Origin: Gnetum montanum
Lineage: Eukaryota > Streptophyta > Gnetopsida > Gnetales > Gnetaceae
Direction of reading: 5' to 3'
DNA: 64,000 nucleotides
Assembly: GCA_015680685.1 (NCBI GenBank)
Contig: MNCI01036636.1
Span: 261,299-325,298, forward strand
Shown piece by piece: positions 47,154 to 59,500 of the stretch. The notes beneath the pieces were generated by a model, which saw only the letters and a list, made by a program, of their open reading frames with translations, did no database searches and was not told where the DNA came from. Each line of letters opens with the position of its first letter. The first letter of the stretch is position 1. A program made the position numbers and the translations under genes.

Positions 47154-48597
47154 TGAAACACCGTGAAAATTGCGAGTCGGCCTCAGGCAAAGATTCGTGA
47201 TTCAGGTGAGAGCACATACCAGAATTCTAGAAGGGAGAACAAAGCAAGGTAGGACAAAGAGGTGCGTAGCGTCAAGTCTTCGATTTCCTTTGTAGATCCC
47301 GGTTTCCACTATGTTTTCTATTTTACGCTGCGTTCCGCACTGTTGCGTAATGATTCTTAGCGTAAAGCATGCGAAAGATCAGCTTTTCTTTTTCTACGGA
47401 CTAGGCATTCTACGCTAGTTATGCTACACAATGTAAATTTGCGTAATTTGATTCAATGTCGTCATTTTTATGCTTCACTACGCTCCGCTACGTAAACGAG
47501 CATAAAATAGCTTGATGCATCATTATCAGGCTTTGTTACGCTCCGCCACGCAACGCAGCATAAATAAATGTAACATAGCGTAAAGCTGGCCAAACGAGTC
47601 ACACATTTGTTATCCACACGTGCAATACGCTGATGAGCATATTGCACGTAATCAAGAGGTAGCTTCAGCAAAAGCATAATAGCGTATGTTTCCATTGGAT
47701 GCAATAGAGTCAGCTAGTCAAGTCAACGATCCCAGAAATCTCGGGACACACGTCATCAGGGTTACACCGTTTTCACAAGACATCACAGCCTATAAATACT
47801 CTAGTTGACAAAGATACAGGGGTGGGAAACTCAAAGATGCAAGGAAATTTTCTGAGCACGGGAGCACTTATCACTTTGAGCAGAGACAGAGGGAGGAGCA
47901 CTTTAGCAATTGTTGACAACATCATCTTCCAGTAGAGACAGAGCACAGTTCGCTCGAGCATTGGTAACAAGAGTAATCGATCTCTTGGGGAAGACACAAC
48001 TTTCTCCGTCAGTGATCATCGATGGTCTTAAAAAGAAACTACCTAAGGCGAAAGAAGTAGATCAAAGATTGCGAGATCATCTTGGATGGTTTGCAGACTC
48101 TATTAGTCAGAAACATTTGATCAATAGATGTCAGAGCTTGACCTTCCTTGCATCCCAGCTTTGGCCCACGAGGTAGATCGGACTTCTGTTTGGATAGTTT
48201 TCTTGTTGTTTTGTGCTTTTTTTACATCAAGTAATTGGGGCCTCCCCATTGTAACATGATATACAAAATATACATTTTTCAAGTCAAAGCGTAGATCTTG
48301 AAACCATGTGTTTCCCTTGTGTTAGTCTCCTCTTATCGTGTTTAGCATTATTATTGTTACAATCTATCTACATCGTTTCCCCCTCATTTTGCGATTCCTC
48401 AAATCAAATCAATTTACGAAATAATTCATACTCTCCACCGTTTCACTAATTAGTAAGTCCCTGTCTGATCGACAAGACCGTTCAGGGCGCCGCGAATTCG
48501 TTTTTCTAGCATAGCCCTCGCGTGGATCCATGGTTAAAACTGTGTACACGGGACTTTTGTTGGCATTTTCCAGCTGCTGACATTTTCCATCGTTACA
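47154..48597 (+). repeat. 3' LTR of element B
   Basis: Same length as the 5' LTR (1,444 bases). TATA box TATAAATACT at 47791-47800. Many of its differences from the 5' LTR are transitions at CG sites. Confidence 0.95.
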
Positions 48598-48602
48598 CTA
48601 GC
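48598..48602 (+). repeat. Right target-site duplication of element B
   Basis: ctagc, matching 31520-31524. Confidence 0.95.
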
Positions 48603-49461
48603 TACTATCAAAAATGCATAGATAATTTCTATAAGATCACAAAGCTGTTGGTTGAGCTAACAAAGAGAGATGTTCCATTTATCTAGACCAAGGGGTGTGA
48701 ACATACATTCCCATTATTAAAGAAAAAGCTTGTAGAGACTCCAATTCTACATGTACTATATTGGTCCAATTCATTTCACATAATGACTAACACATCTAAT
48801 TAATCCTTGGGAGTAGTGCTTACATAGTTGGACAATAAGAAGCATCCATATTACATTAACTACGTAAGCTAAAGCATTGTGGGTCCATAATTAAATTACA
48901 CCATAACTGAGAAAGAAATGATGATAGTGGTGTATGCTCTCAACAAGTTCAGGCAATATGTGCTTGGCTACAAAGTATTTGTGAACACAAATCATAGTGC
49001 CATCTGCTTCCTAATGAATAAGCTACAGTAAGCCCCTNGTATAGTGGCCTTGGCAAAGACCTTCATGAGCATCTTGGAGAATTTGTAGTTGATCTACATC
49101 AGGGACACACCAACAAACCATGCCATCATCACACACCTTGTAAAGCTATGCAATGATTTCCATGAAGTACTTCATCTGATGAGAAACTATTATTTCTTCT
49201 TAAAGTCTAGATCTTGTGGCATCTCTTAGGTAAGAAGGTAAGTGAGGATGCCATCATATCATTCTAGTTTGGTGGACACTTAATCATTAATTACTCCTGT
49301 AAAGAGAAGTTCATCTAGAAATTGATCAAAGAGCTAACTCTCCTCCTCTTTATTGTTCCATCTTAACTAAGGGAGGTAATCAGTGACCACATTATCAGTT
49401 CCTTTCTAATCTATCATTCTGATATTTAATTCCTACAAGATCACGAGCCATCATATAATAT
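48603..49461 (+). pseudogene. pol: Element C RNase H and integrase N-terminal side
   Basis: Continues the RT frame broken by B: FIMTNTSN (for the DASD motif), NYTITEKEMMIVVYALNKFRQY, VFVNTNHSAICFLMNK. After N at 49038 a degraded text resembles the IRDTPTNHAI and GGH regions leading to integrase. Many stops. The catalytic integrase core is not present in this assembly. Confidence 0.75.
48635..49037 (+). repeat. Left arm of 403-bp near-perfect inverted repeat
   Basis: Reverse complement of 49462-49864 with only one mismatch noticed. The arm ends directly at N 49038, the partner ends directly at N 49865. The content is C RNase H sequence. Confidence 0.92.
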
Positions 49462-49864
49462 AGGGGCTTACTGTAGCTTATTCATTAGGAAGCAGATGGC
49501 ACTATGATTTGTGTTCACAAATACTTTGTAGCCAAGCACATATTGCCTGAACTTGTTGAGAGCATACACCACTATCATCATTTCTTTCTCAGTTATGGTG
49601 TAATTTAATTATGGACCCACAATGCTTTAGCTTACGTAGTTAATGTAATATGGATGCTTCTTATTGTCCAACTATGTAAGCACTACTCCCAAGGATTAAT
49701 TAGATGTGTTAGTCATTATGTGAAATGAATTGGACCAATATAGTACATGTAGAATTGGAGTCTCTACAAGCTTTTTCTTTAATAATGGGAATGTATGTTC
49801 ACACCCCTTGGTCTAGATAAATGGAACATCTCTCTTTGTGAGCTCAACCAACAGCTTTGTGATC
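49462..49864 (-). repeat. Right arm of 403-bp inverted repeat
   Basis: Inverted copy of 48635-49037, abutting N at 49865. It displaces the expected integrase core of C. An assembly or scaffolding error is more likely than a real palindrome. Confidence 0.92.
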
Positions 49865-49865
49865 N

Positions 49866-50352
49866 TAAGCAAATATAAGAGAGATTGGAGCATAAAACTC
49901 AACAATGCCCTTTAGGCATACCACTCAACATGGAAACTTCCTATTGGCTACTCTCCCTACAAGTTAGTGTATGAAAAGATTCCAATCTCCCAATTCAATT
50001 TGAGCTTCATCCACTTTTAATGGCTTATGACATGAATCTAGACCTAACTCTAGTCCAAAAAGGAAGACTAATCAACCTCAACATGCTAGATGAAAACTAA
50101 TTAGTGGCCCTATCTTTGAATGAAGTGCAAAAGGCATTCAACAAGTAACAACATTACCTAAGAATATGGAAAGTAAAATTTCTATTAGAAGATAAGGTTT
50201 TCTACTAGAACCCCACACATGTACCACAAAATGCAAAGTTTCAAATGTTGTGGAAAGGACCTTATGTAATTGACAAAACCTTTTCTTTTGAGGCCATGAC
50301 CATATACAAATCTGAGAGTCCAAATAAAACATATTTCCTACTTCTAACTTAG
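49866..50352 (+). pseudogene. pol: Element C integrase C-terminal part
   Basis: IGYSPYKLVYEKIPI near 49950 corresponds to the GxSPYxLVYGK motif, then MLWKGPYVIDKTFSFEAMTI (about 50250) corresponds to the C-terminal chromo-like barrel. Stop near 50350. Upstream integrase core missing. Confidence 0.78.
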
Positions 50353-52378
50353 TCATGGGAGAGATGGCCATCCATGTTAATGCTCCATATGACTCCTTAG
50401 TTTTTCTACTTTTTATTTTTTACATTTTTTTTTTGAAAATTATTTATTTTACACGTGTTTTGTTTTTAAATTTTTCCTCTTTTTTGCACCATTTTTTATT
50501 TTATACCATTGTTAATATGTTTGAATCTTTCTTGAATACTTTACACTTATATATTTTACTTTGTTTCGTTTGAGTATGACTTTCAAATTGTTGCTAATAA
50601 ATGTGCTTTATGCCAATAAGACATAGTGGTGTTGTGGTTGCTACTAGTTGCGGTTTGTGCTTCATGTTTTTGGTTTCTTAATGTTTGGTTTATATTTTTG
50701 AATTTTTATATAGATGGCTCACTCATGTTTTCTTTTTCATGGAACAAGTAGTAAGTCCATGACATCCACTCATTCACAAACTCTAAGGTTTTCATTGTTT
50801 TGGGAGTTTGATGTCCCTTTCATTAAAAGAAACTTTTAATAAATTTCTGACCTTATTAGTTTCAAGAATTCAGAAGGATTCAAAGATTTGTATAGGGTGT
50901 GCCTTCAAGGGAACTTAATACTCTTTGTACTTTTCTACTTGGTTATGTGCTTGAGTGTTTTCATCGAATTCTTACCATTTCATGTCACCACTATAGGAAG
51001 TTTAATAAAGTCTTTACATGGTGTGGATCCCATTCAAAAACAATAAAAAGCACAAAATGACAAAATAAAAAAAAGAAAGAGAAAAAAATAAAAACATGAT
51101 GGGAATTCAAAGCACATCCCTTAGTCAAATAAATGGGCTACAAGCACTAGTTATGAGCCTAAAAAGATATGTTACCCATGCCTGGAGATCTCCTCTAACT
51201 AAGGCCATCTCTTACTTCTTATTTTTATTTTCTTCTATTTATGGAATGGTGGTTATTTTTTGGGAGCACTCTTGTGTCTCGAGGGGGTGGATTGGTCTTG
51301 GAGTGGCAATGCAAAGTCGTTGAAAGAGGTTGGTGTTGGTCTAGACTAAGGATGGACCTTCTTAGGTCATTTTAAACATAAGCTCCATAAGGGACTTCTT
51401 ATGACATCAATTGGAAATTGCATTCCACCTTCTCTATCATCCATGTTTGTTGACCATAACTCACCTCATTTCCAAAGTCCATGTTCTTGATTCCATGTCT
51501 TAGTCTAACGTATTTGAATTCTTAGGTAGAATCTTCTGGGTTTTGGTTCTTAACTTTCATCAACCATTAGTCACCTTTGGGATCCACTATCTCCTTAGGT
51601 TGAGTTTATGTAAGGGAAAACAAGGCATGTGTCTACTATGAGGATGATCCACTTGTTTATCTCTTGGTTGGGTTCATTAAGCACCTTATCCTTAGGCATT
51701 TTCACAATCTAAATCTTTCATATATCCATCTTCTACACCAAACCATGTGTTCCTTTACAAATTATATTCATTAAATACATTATCCATAAAATTTATCAAT
51801 TTTTGGGCTTTCAAGGATCCTCTTCAATGCTTTTATCATATTCTTGGCTTTTCTGGGATTCCATGGATCCCAATTTCATTGAAAAATTCCTTGTATTTTT
51901 TTGAGATATTGAAATTTGAAAATTTCATTAAATACTATATATATATGTGCAACCCCACATTGAAAATTTTACATTTTCTCATAAATGCCAAGGGAGTTTT
52001 TCAAAATTTTAGTGCCCAAAACTTTCTGGAGCCCATAACTCACTAATTATTTATCAAAATCACTCTATTCTTCAACCTTGTAGCTACTTGAGGTGAGATC
52101 TTCATCATGGGGGCCACCAATGTACCATTTTTGATAAAAATTGTTTTCTCTCTCCCACAAAGGTTTAACTGAAAAATGAGCTATTAAATACTAAATTATA
52201 AGAATTAAACCTTTCCAACAAGATTTGGTGAAAATTATAATAAATAATTAATAAAATAATTAGTCTACCATGGTCCAACCTTAGCCAAAGTGTAACTAAA
52301 TAACTAATAAAAAAAGGTATTTAAAACTTCTAAGTTACACATTACATCTACCAATCCATGGATGTGTTGTGACCATAG
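50353..52378 (+). other. Element C region between integrase and 3' ORF
   Basis: No convincing ORF. Poly-T-rich at 50400-50520 and A-rich at 51040-51095. Fragments such as 51096-51323 and 51747-52046 stay open but show no family motif. A long untranslated spacer here is usual for Athila-type elements. Confidence 0.5.
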
Positions 52379-55290
52379 ATGGCATCAAAGGGAAAGTACA
52401 CACAGGAGGCAGGACCATCCAAACCAAAGAAGAAATGGCCTAGAATGAAAAGAGGCAAGAATAGCCCTAAGAAGAACCACTCTATAGGTCCTCTTAGGGA
52501 AGAGGTAGAAGTGGAATGTATTAGATAGATTCTAGTATTAGTAGTAGCAATAACAGAACACTCCCATTGAGGTGATGCATCAACACAATTAGCAAACCTT
52601 GAAGTGACTTTAACAAAGGCTTGACTAAATTAGATTAAGTCAAGGAAGGTCCAAAAATCAATGCTCTAGGAGTTAAATTTTGGCCCTTTCTGCGAGCATG
52701 CACCAAGAGAAGTGTAGGACCAACTAAAGCCCTCTTCCATGTGGCTAATCATCACATTCACTACGAAGTTGTAAATGGAAGAAACATTCCTATTATAGAA
52801 TAATAGGTATCCCTATTCAATGATGAAAATCAAGGACATCTTAGTGTCCTACTTGGTACAATCCATTGCTATAGTGCTTGGGTTGGTTGAAATAGAGGAA
52901 AATCTTATTGAGATCCCAATGTAGGTAGATCCAAATATCAAAAAAGAATGGATGCAATAGTGTTGTGGTGTCTATCACAAGGAGTTTGGAATGCTCACAC
53001 TAGCAAAGAGGATTCATTACAAGATTATGGCCTTCCACCTCAATCCCACAGTGAGGCTAAGTAAGATCACTATGTTCTCTACTTGAGTATGCGTCACTCT
53101 AAGTGGGAGCTTCCTAGTCNGTTCTCTACTTGAGTATGCGTCACTCTAAGTGGGAGCTTCCTAGTCAACCTTCCATGACTGATCTATCTAGAGATGGAAA
53201 ATTAATTTAAAGAAAATGAATGGGGAAGGAAGGCACTACCATTCCAATACCTCATCAAGAGACTTTGTCAAAGGGGAGGGATAGTCCATTACACCAATGA
53301 TATTGGTAGAACTATTTTAGTCATCAATTGGGAAAAAATGATGAAGGACAAGATACTTGCAATCATGATTTAAGAAGAGGAGAAACAACCACCACCTTCA
53401 CTGGTGACTTAGACAATGGTGCTAGACATTTTTGCAACCATGTAATGGTTTCAAAAATACCAAGAATGGCTCTTGAATAAATAGGAGTAAAGAGTAGACA
53501 CAAGTCACGAGGATCCATTTGTCTACAAATCAACCATGAGTCACCTTAATGAGGTGGCCTAAACAATTATTTTGATGTGTGAGGATGGATCCATTTTCTC
53601 AGCCCAAAGAATGTAGCTACCTATAAGGATAAATTTGAGCACTAGAGAAGTCATAGTATCTCTCGTAGGATAATAGTTACTCCCAAAAATCACTGGGAAT
53701 GTTACAACTTTCTTGGTGCACTTGGAGAAGGGTGAGGGGGTAATTTTACTAGTGATGTAGCACCAAGGGATGGAGATAACAATAGAAGTGGTTACTGAAC
53801 ATATTGCCAAAATACTCAATGCACCTAAAACATCTATACCAGACATCACTATACCTAAGGATGTGTAGACATTCATAGGAACCACAAGAGGAAAAATAAG
53901 TGCAACACAACATGAAGAACTACTAGACTAATTGGTGAGAACTAGAAAACCACTTCCAAATGTCTTTGACATTTCAAACAACATTACTATAACCTAGTTA
54001 GAGCTGTTGGAGGTAAGGGGTAAAAACATCACTTGGAGGGGCAACTTGAAATAGCCAAGAACCAAAATGAATGCTTAGCTATGGAGGTTGCAAAACTAAA
54101 AGCCAAGATTACTGATCCTACATTACTCAACTTGGCACTCACAAAGGATGAAGCTATGGAATAACTTCACATAAAACTCAAAGAGGTTGAAGGTGCAATG
54201 GAGACAATGGTGTTCTATTGATCCTTGCTAGAAGCCATACAACATAAGATTTAGAAGGCCTTAGATTAGACCCACTAGAAGAATGTCCAATTGATCATAG
54301 AAATTCATTTCTTGCAGAATTTTGATGCAAAAAAATAACATTTAATTGATTTCACCCATCAACAATAGGAGAAACTAGCTAGAGAAAATACATAAGTGAG
54401 GAGTTGGCAATAGAAAATAGAAATATCTCCATGGAGGAAGTCTACATCCTTCATAAAAAGACTACAACCAATTTAGCTACCTAGAAATTGGAGGCTCTAG
54501 AATGTGAGAGAGTCAAGGAATACTACAGAGAATAGGTCAGTGTACAAAAAGAAGTGAATGAAAAGCATAACTAGTTCATGAAGGCAAAGGTGCATGAGAT
54601 CCTCTAGCAACTCCAACAAGGAAAAGAGTTGTGGAAATACATTACTGATGGGATAGATGCCTACAAAAAAGAGGAAATCCACATGAAGGAGTTTCAAATC
54701 AAGGAAATTATGCAGTACATGGAGCTTGCCAATCTCGATTAGGCAAATCTAGTAATGTTAACTACCAGATGACTGTGGTTGGAGTTAGTGAAGCAAGTGG
54801 CTAGCTTGTACTTCTTGTACAATGCCAAGTTTAGGCATAATAAAGATACCAAGTAGATGCTTGTGGTGGAAAATGCTAAAGTTGAAGTTCTTAAGGCATG
54901 ATTCATAGATCAATAATCAACTACCAAGAACCTAGCCAAGAGAATGAATGATTACTAGAAGTTGGATATTGTAGTCAAGGAATTCGATATCAAACATAAA
55001 TAGTTCACTGCTTGGTTTGTCAATGTGAAGAAGATGTTCCAAATAATGCCCTATTCATGGGATATCCCCTTTCTAGCCCACATTGGTAATGCTAATTGTG
55101 CTATGAATGATCCCCAGAGCAAGGAGGAGAAGATGAAGGTATTTCTAGACACCTTTTACCTTCCATTGGAGGTTGTAGCCATAGCAAGATAGCTATAGCT
55201 ACCTTAGCTACCACATGCATCTAAAGTTGGTGAAGGTCCCTCATAACCTCAAGAGCCACCATAGCCTAGGACTATTTGATCTTCTCCACC
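52379..55290 (+). pseudogene. Element C 3' ORF, basic N-terminus and long coiled coil
   Basis: ATG at 52379 followed by a very basic start (MASKGKYTQEAGPSKPKKK). Middle: FCEHAPREV near 52690, ALPFQYLIKRLCQRGG near 53240 with YTNDIGR after it. From about 54000 to 55000 the text is rich in Lys, Glu and Leu with heptad character (for example ENISMEEVYILHKK near 54410, IMQYMELANLD near 54710). Element F has the same order in reverse orientation. Downstream ORFs in this place occur in Athila elements (often called env-like), but I see no signal peptide or membrane segment. An N-flanked 46-bp duplication at 53074-53166 shifts the text. Function unknown. Confidence 0.65.
53074..53166. other. 46-bp direct duplication around a single N (probable assembly artefact)
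   Basis: Bases 53074-53119 recur at 53121-53166, with N at 53120. Same length as the duplication at 39640-39733. Confidence 0.85.
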
Positions 55291-55516
55291 ATTTTCATGC
55301 TGATAGAGGATGTGCTATTCAATTTGTATAAAGTCATGTCACGATGTTCAATTTTAAGTCATGAACATCATAATTTTTTGTAATTTGTGTGATCTGTACA
55401 CTTGGAGAATTAGTTTTGTCAATTTATATGTTTTGTTAAGAGTTACTCAATAATCCCATAGCTTTTTAATTTTGTAAAAGAACTTGAAGACAAGTTTTCA
55501 TTTAGTCATGGGGGTA
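55291..55516 (+). other. Element C 3' spacer and polypurine region
   Basis: Ends GTCATGGGGGTA directly before the LTR. Similar in element F (ATCATGGTGGTA, minus strand, 56583-56572). Confidence 0.6.
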
Positions 55517-56508
55517 TGATGAGCATTAATGTGTCATGTCAATGGACCTCCATTGACATGGCATCATTGACAAGCCACCATTGACATGGCCTGAGTAACA
55601 AGCCCTATCAATGAGGCCCTTTTATGTGGTGTTGCCCCATTGACAAGACCATGTCAACATAGCATTTGTTACATTTATGGATTCCCATTGATGTAATACT
55701 GTAGCAAAAATTATAAATATGAGCTCCTAGCTATGTTTATAAGTATTCAAGTCATAGTAGTAGCCAAAATCTTGTAGTTTTTACATTTGAAAGTTAGAAT
55801 ATTTTCCCAAGTGCCTACATCAGAATTCATTGTGTGTACAGATATTTATTCCAGCACTATTGTACTTAAACCACACCAATGTGTATGATAATAAAGATGA
55901 GCTTCTTAATAAACCTTGAAACATTCTTGATAGTTTAAATGTTTTATTCATGCATTTAATATTTTAAATTATTTATTCAATGTTTATTAGTAATTAAGCT
56001 AATTAAGCTAATTAAGTGATTAAGTAAGATAAGCTAAATAGACTAAATACATTAATATGACTGCGTCGAGCATGAACACATATTTGCTTGGTAATCCCAA
56101 TAGTATTATTGCTTGGTGCACCTAGTAGTGTAGTTCTTGGTAACATAGAAGTGGATACGTGGGTTTAGGATGTGTATAGAAAGTAAGATCAGATGCTTAT
56201 GTTAAGACTAGTAGAGATTAGTTAGTTAGTTAAATCAAATTGGTCATTAAATTACTTTATCTCTCTCTTCAAGCCCTAAAGAATCTAAAACATTAAAGGA
56301 TAAAAATCATATTCCTTAGTTACACTTAACGATACCTTTGAGCTTCACAAGTGTAGTTGGGAAGACAACAAACAACCTTAGGGCAAGATTCACTTCCTAG
56401 AAAACTAGTGTACTAAAAACTATAGAGTCCATAGAATTTGACCATATTGTGCATGAATGCTTTGTGATTCATATGGTTGAGTGTAGGTGTACCTTCAATT
56501 TCTCATCA
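55517..56508 (+). repeat. 3' LTR of element C
   Basis: 992 bases, TGATGAGC...CTCATCA. TATA box TTATAAATAT at 55711-55720. The first 160 bases contain direct and inverted CATTGACATGGC words. The 3' half aligns with the D LTR in D orientation. Confidence 0.82.
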
Positions 56509-56571
56509 CTTGATATTAGATACCTGACATCATGGTCCTAATATCAGAGTCATGTAAAACATGACTCATCA
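56509..56571 (-). repeat. 3' LTR tip of element F
   Basis: Starts TGATGAG like the C LTR after a matching GGTGGTA polypurine end. Contains a hairpin with 9-base arms GAGTCATGT and ACATGACTC separated by TTT. Cut at 56508/56509 by the C LTR. Confidence 0.65.
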
Positions 56572-56799
56572 TACCACCATGATTGAATGAAAATCTATCC
56601 TCGAGTTAAACAAAATGAAGAACAAGCTCTTTACAAAATATTGGGAAAGTATGGGATTATTGATTGACTTGACTAGACACATAAATTGGCTCTTACATGC
56701 TACAGTGGTGTTTTTAAAAAATATGGATAAAAAATTACAAGACACAAAATTGGGGAATCTCATATGGTTCCCAAAGGTAGTGGCTCTTCCATCGGTCGT

Positions 56800-59500
56800 T
56801 TCCCTTTATCGCTAGGCTTCTAAAATTTCTAGTGGTTGAGGAGCACCTACAAATTTTCTTTCTTCATCCTTGGATCATGTACCATAGAGGCTATTGAAGT
56901 GGTGTGTGCTAAAGTTGGTACATCCCATGGGCATAGTAGTTGTAGAAACATTTTGTGGGCCTTCACATACTAGGTTGCAAACTACCATTGTTCCTCCTTA
57001 AAGGCCCAAGTCCTTTCTTTCAATTCTAGGTGATTTGTTATCTCCTAGATAGGTCTGAGGCTACACCTTTTTGTCCATGGTAGTGGTCCTTAATCACCTC
57101 CAATTCTATGTTTTTCACATGTAGTTTTTATAAAACATTTTTTATCTACAAACTCTTTTTATATAATTCATAAGTAGTTGCTACTTGCTGCTCTAGTTTA
57201 TTTCTAGGTTGACCTACGATTAACATGACAAGGTTGGCATATTAGAGGTTAGCCAATGCCATGTATTTATTTAAGTCTTTAATCTACATGTATTTATTTT
57301 GTAATTTTGCTTGGTGGACCAATGCATAACTCTTTAGGATGGACAACCAATTAGGATTTTTCATTGACATGGATCTAAAGAGGCCTTTTACCATCCAGAT
57401 TTTCTTTTAGTTAATTTGCTTATACATGTTAACCTTGTCTCAAAAGTGCTCCTTCAGCCTCCTATTTATTTTGGCCTTATTTTCCCATGCATTTATTTTG
57501 ATTATATATTTTTGATGAATTGCACAGACCTCCTTCATTGAGAGGGTTCGATTTTCTTTGGCCAATCTGTTAATATCTTGGCTGGCACTCACCAGTTGTT
57601 CTCTTAATTGGTGGACACTTTCCTCTAGGATGTTCTTTTGTTTTTTGATAGTGGTCGACCTTGCATTATCTACAACAACAAGCTATTCAATGCCTTCTTA
57701 TGGGAATATGCCTAAGCTTTAGTAGCTAAGGCATTCTAGACTATCTTCTCATTCTGTTGCTCAATAGCTTTGTTTTGTTTGATCAATTGGTTTAGTTACT
57801 TTGTTCAAAATTGATCCAACTAGCCTCGTGCAAAAAACTAGGCAAGATTCCATTTTTAGTTCGTAGGGTAGCTAGTCCTTGTTACAAGTGATGCACTTTT
57901 TCTTTTGCATGTTTTGCCCTAGTCTTAGCCATGACTAACTTTCCTTTTATGAAAATGACGTCTAATTGCACTATAGTGACATCACTAGGCATGCCAAAAA
58001 AGCTTGTCATTACTTATCCCATCTGTAGTAATCTATCAAGAACATCCTCATGTGCCATAGGAGTCATTAAAGTCCTAGCCAACATTTGCACATCTCTAGT
58101 CCCAATCAAGTTTATTAGGGGCACAATAGGCACACGAAAATATTCTTTGATGTAATCTACTATCACCTCTACTTCATTCATCACATATTGATGCTACATG
58201 ATCACACTATGGCATCTTCTCTTATTTTAAGCATTACCTGAAACAATGAAAGTTTACCAAATATTTATTGTGACCATTGGGATTCTTATCCTAATTATAA
58301 CAAAATATACCCCCTTGATGGATTGGAAAAAACCATGGGTTGCATAGCATCATTGATGACTCTAAAGAGGTTTGATTCATCTCTACTCCTCCAACTAAGT
58401 GTTTCAGCTATTTTTTGCATATGACTCATTGCAAGCTTGTAATCTTGTTGCAGTAGTAGTGAGACTTGTGGATCTCACTATTCCTCTAGCTCTTGTTCTA
58501 TCTATTTTTCTAGTTTTGCTTCCTTCTCTAGTTCTTATTACTTACTAAGGTCTTTCCTTGGTACTATAGGTTTGAGGAATTTAGTGAATGAAGCATTTTG
58601 AGCCCTTTTGGTAACATCATTGGTATATCCCAGGATCTTGATGTGTTTGCATAGCTTCCTAATCAGGTAAGGGAATGAAAGTGTTGGCTTCCCACCTTCT
58701 TTTCTTTGAATTGCCTTTGGATTTTCATGAAATATAATTGGGGAAGATTGGCATTGAATTTTTCCATTAATATTGTACTTCCTCTTGCCACGTAAGCTGA
58801 TATTTTATTAAGCCCTTTAGTTGGGAAAAGATGGTACATACCAATTTTGAAATATGTCCTCTCCTCCAAAGTTAACTTGCTATATATTTTATCATCTTTG
58901 TTCTAAGACCAATTTAATCACAAATTTTTGGTTTTTAGATTTTACCTTATGGATAGATGTGCCAATTTAGCCCCAACATTTGGCAAATTCAGAGCCTTTG
59001 CAACTACTTTAACCAAAAAATAAATAGTAGCTCTACTAGTGTTAATTGTGGTGCCTTCCTCTTTGTTGTGCCAAAATTGGTATGTCTCACAAAGGTACCA
59101 TTTCCCATTTTTAGAAAGAATGGGCCAAAGTGGTGATGTCTGGAGTTGTGTTCACCATGGTCAACATGGATTTCTCCTGAATAGCTTCAAGGCATTCTAG
59201 AGATAACATGAGGCATTGTCCTTGCACTAGAGCTTATGGTTTTGCGGCCTCTCCTTGGATTGACTACCTTGTAGCAAGATCCGCTTGATGAATGCTAAAT
59301 TATTAGGCCTTATATTCCTCGTGTTTGGCTTACTCTCCTTGATGACCTCTAACATCCCTTAGGCATTTGCTTGCTCCTTGCAAAGGTCCTTCTTGTCCTC
59401 ATCTTTTTGGAACCATTTATAATCAATCAAGGGTTTGGTGTTACTAAGGTGTTCTTATTTATCATTAACAGATTTATACCTTACTCATGACCTTAGTTTC
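56800..59500 (-). pseudogene. Element F 3' ORF, coiled coil
   Basis: Decayed homologue of 52379-55290. Matches include LSFPYLIRKLCKH with GYTNDVTK (about 58690-58590; C has FQYLIKRLCQRGG and YTNDIG), ENRTLSMKEVCAIHQKY (about 57560) and DLNKYMALANL with ANLVML (about 57280-57210; C has MELANLD and ANLVML). The coiled-coil character is shared. Stops and frameshifts are frequent. Function unknown. Confidence 0.65.

Larger units (their letters stand above)
31525..48597 (+). mobile_element. Element B: complete Tat/Ogre-type Ty3/gypsy retrotransposon with antisense gene
   Basis: 17,073 bases between perfect ctagc duplications. LTRs 31525-32968 and 47154-48597 (1,444 bases each). Order: primer site, gag, protease, minisatellite, antisense eight-exon gene (minus), RT, RNase H, archaeal-type RNase H, integrase, tandem-repeat 3' UTR, polypurine tract. 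It is inserted in the RT/RNase H region of C. About 35 differences in the first 470 LTR bases by hand count (about 7 percent) indicate an old insertion. Coding regions carry stops, so this copy is not autonomous. Confidence 0.96.
27130..56508 (+). mobile_element. Element C: Athila-related element, interrupted by element B
   Basis: Left part 27130-31519 (LTR remnant, gag, protease, RT start); right part from 48603 (RNase H, part of integrase, UTR, 3' ORF, 3' LTR ending 56508). The two halves join across the ctagc target duplication of B. Gag matches D; the RT resembles Athila (RKLNMATSKDHFPL-like and YSFLDGYSGY). The integrase core is missing where a 403-bp inverted repeat and two single N occur, so the assembly there is doubtful. 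All frames are broken. Confidence 0.88.

Noticed and set aside
48603-49037. Independent hairpin element
   Set aside because: The inverted repeat arms are C RNase H sequence and end at N characters; an assembly cause is more likely than a foldback transposon.
52379-55290. Retroviral envelope gene
   Set aside because: No signal peptide, membrane anchor or cleavage site is visible; the text is basic and then coiled-coil.
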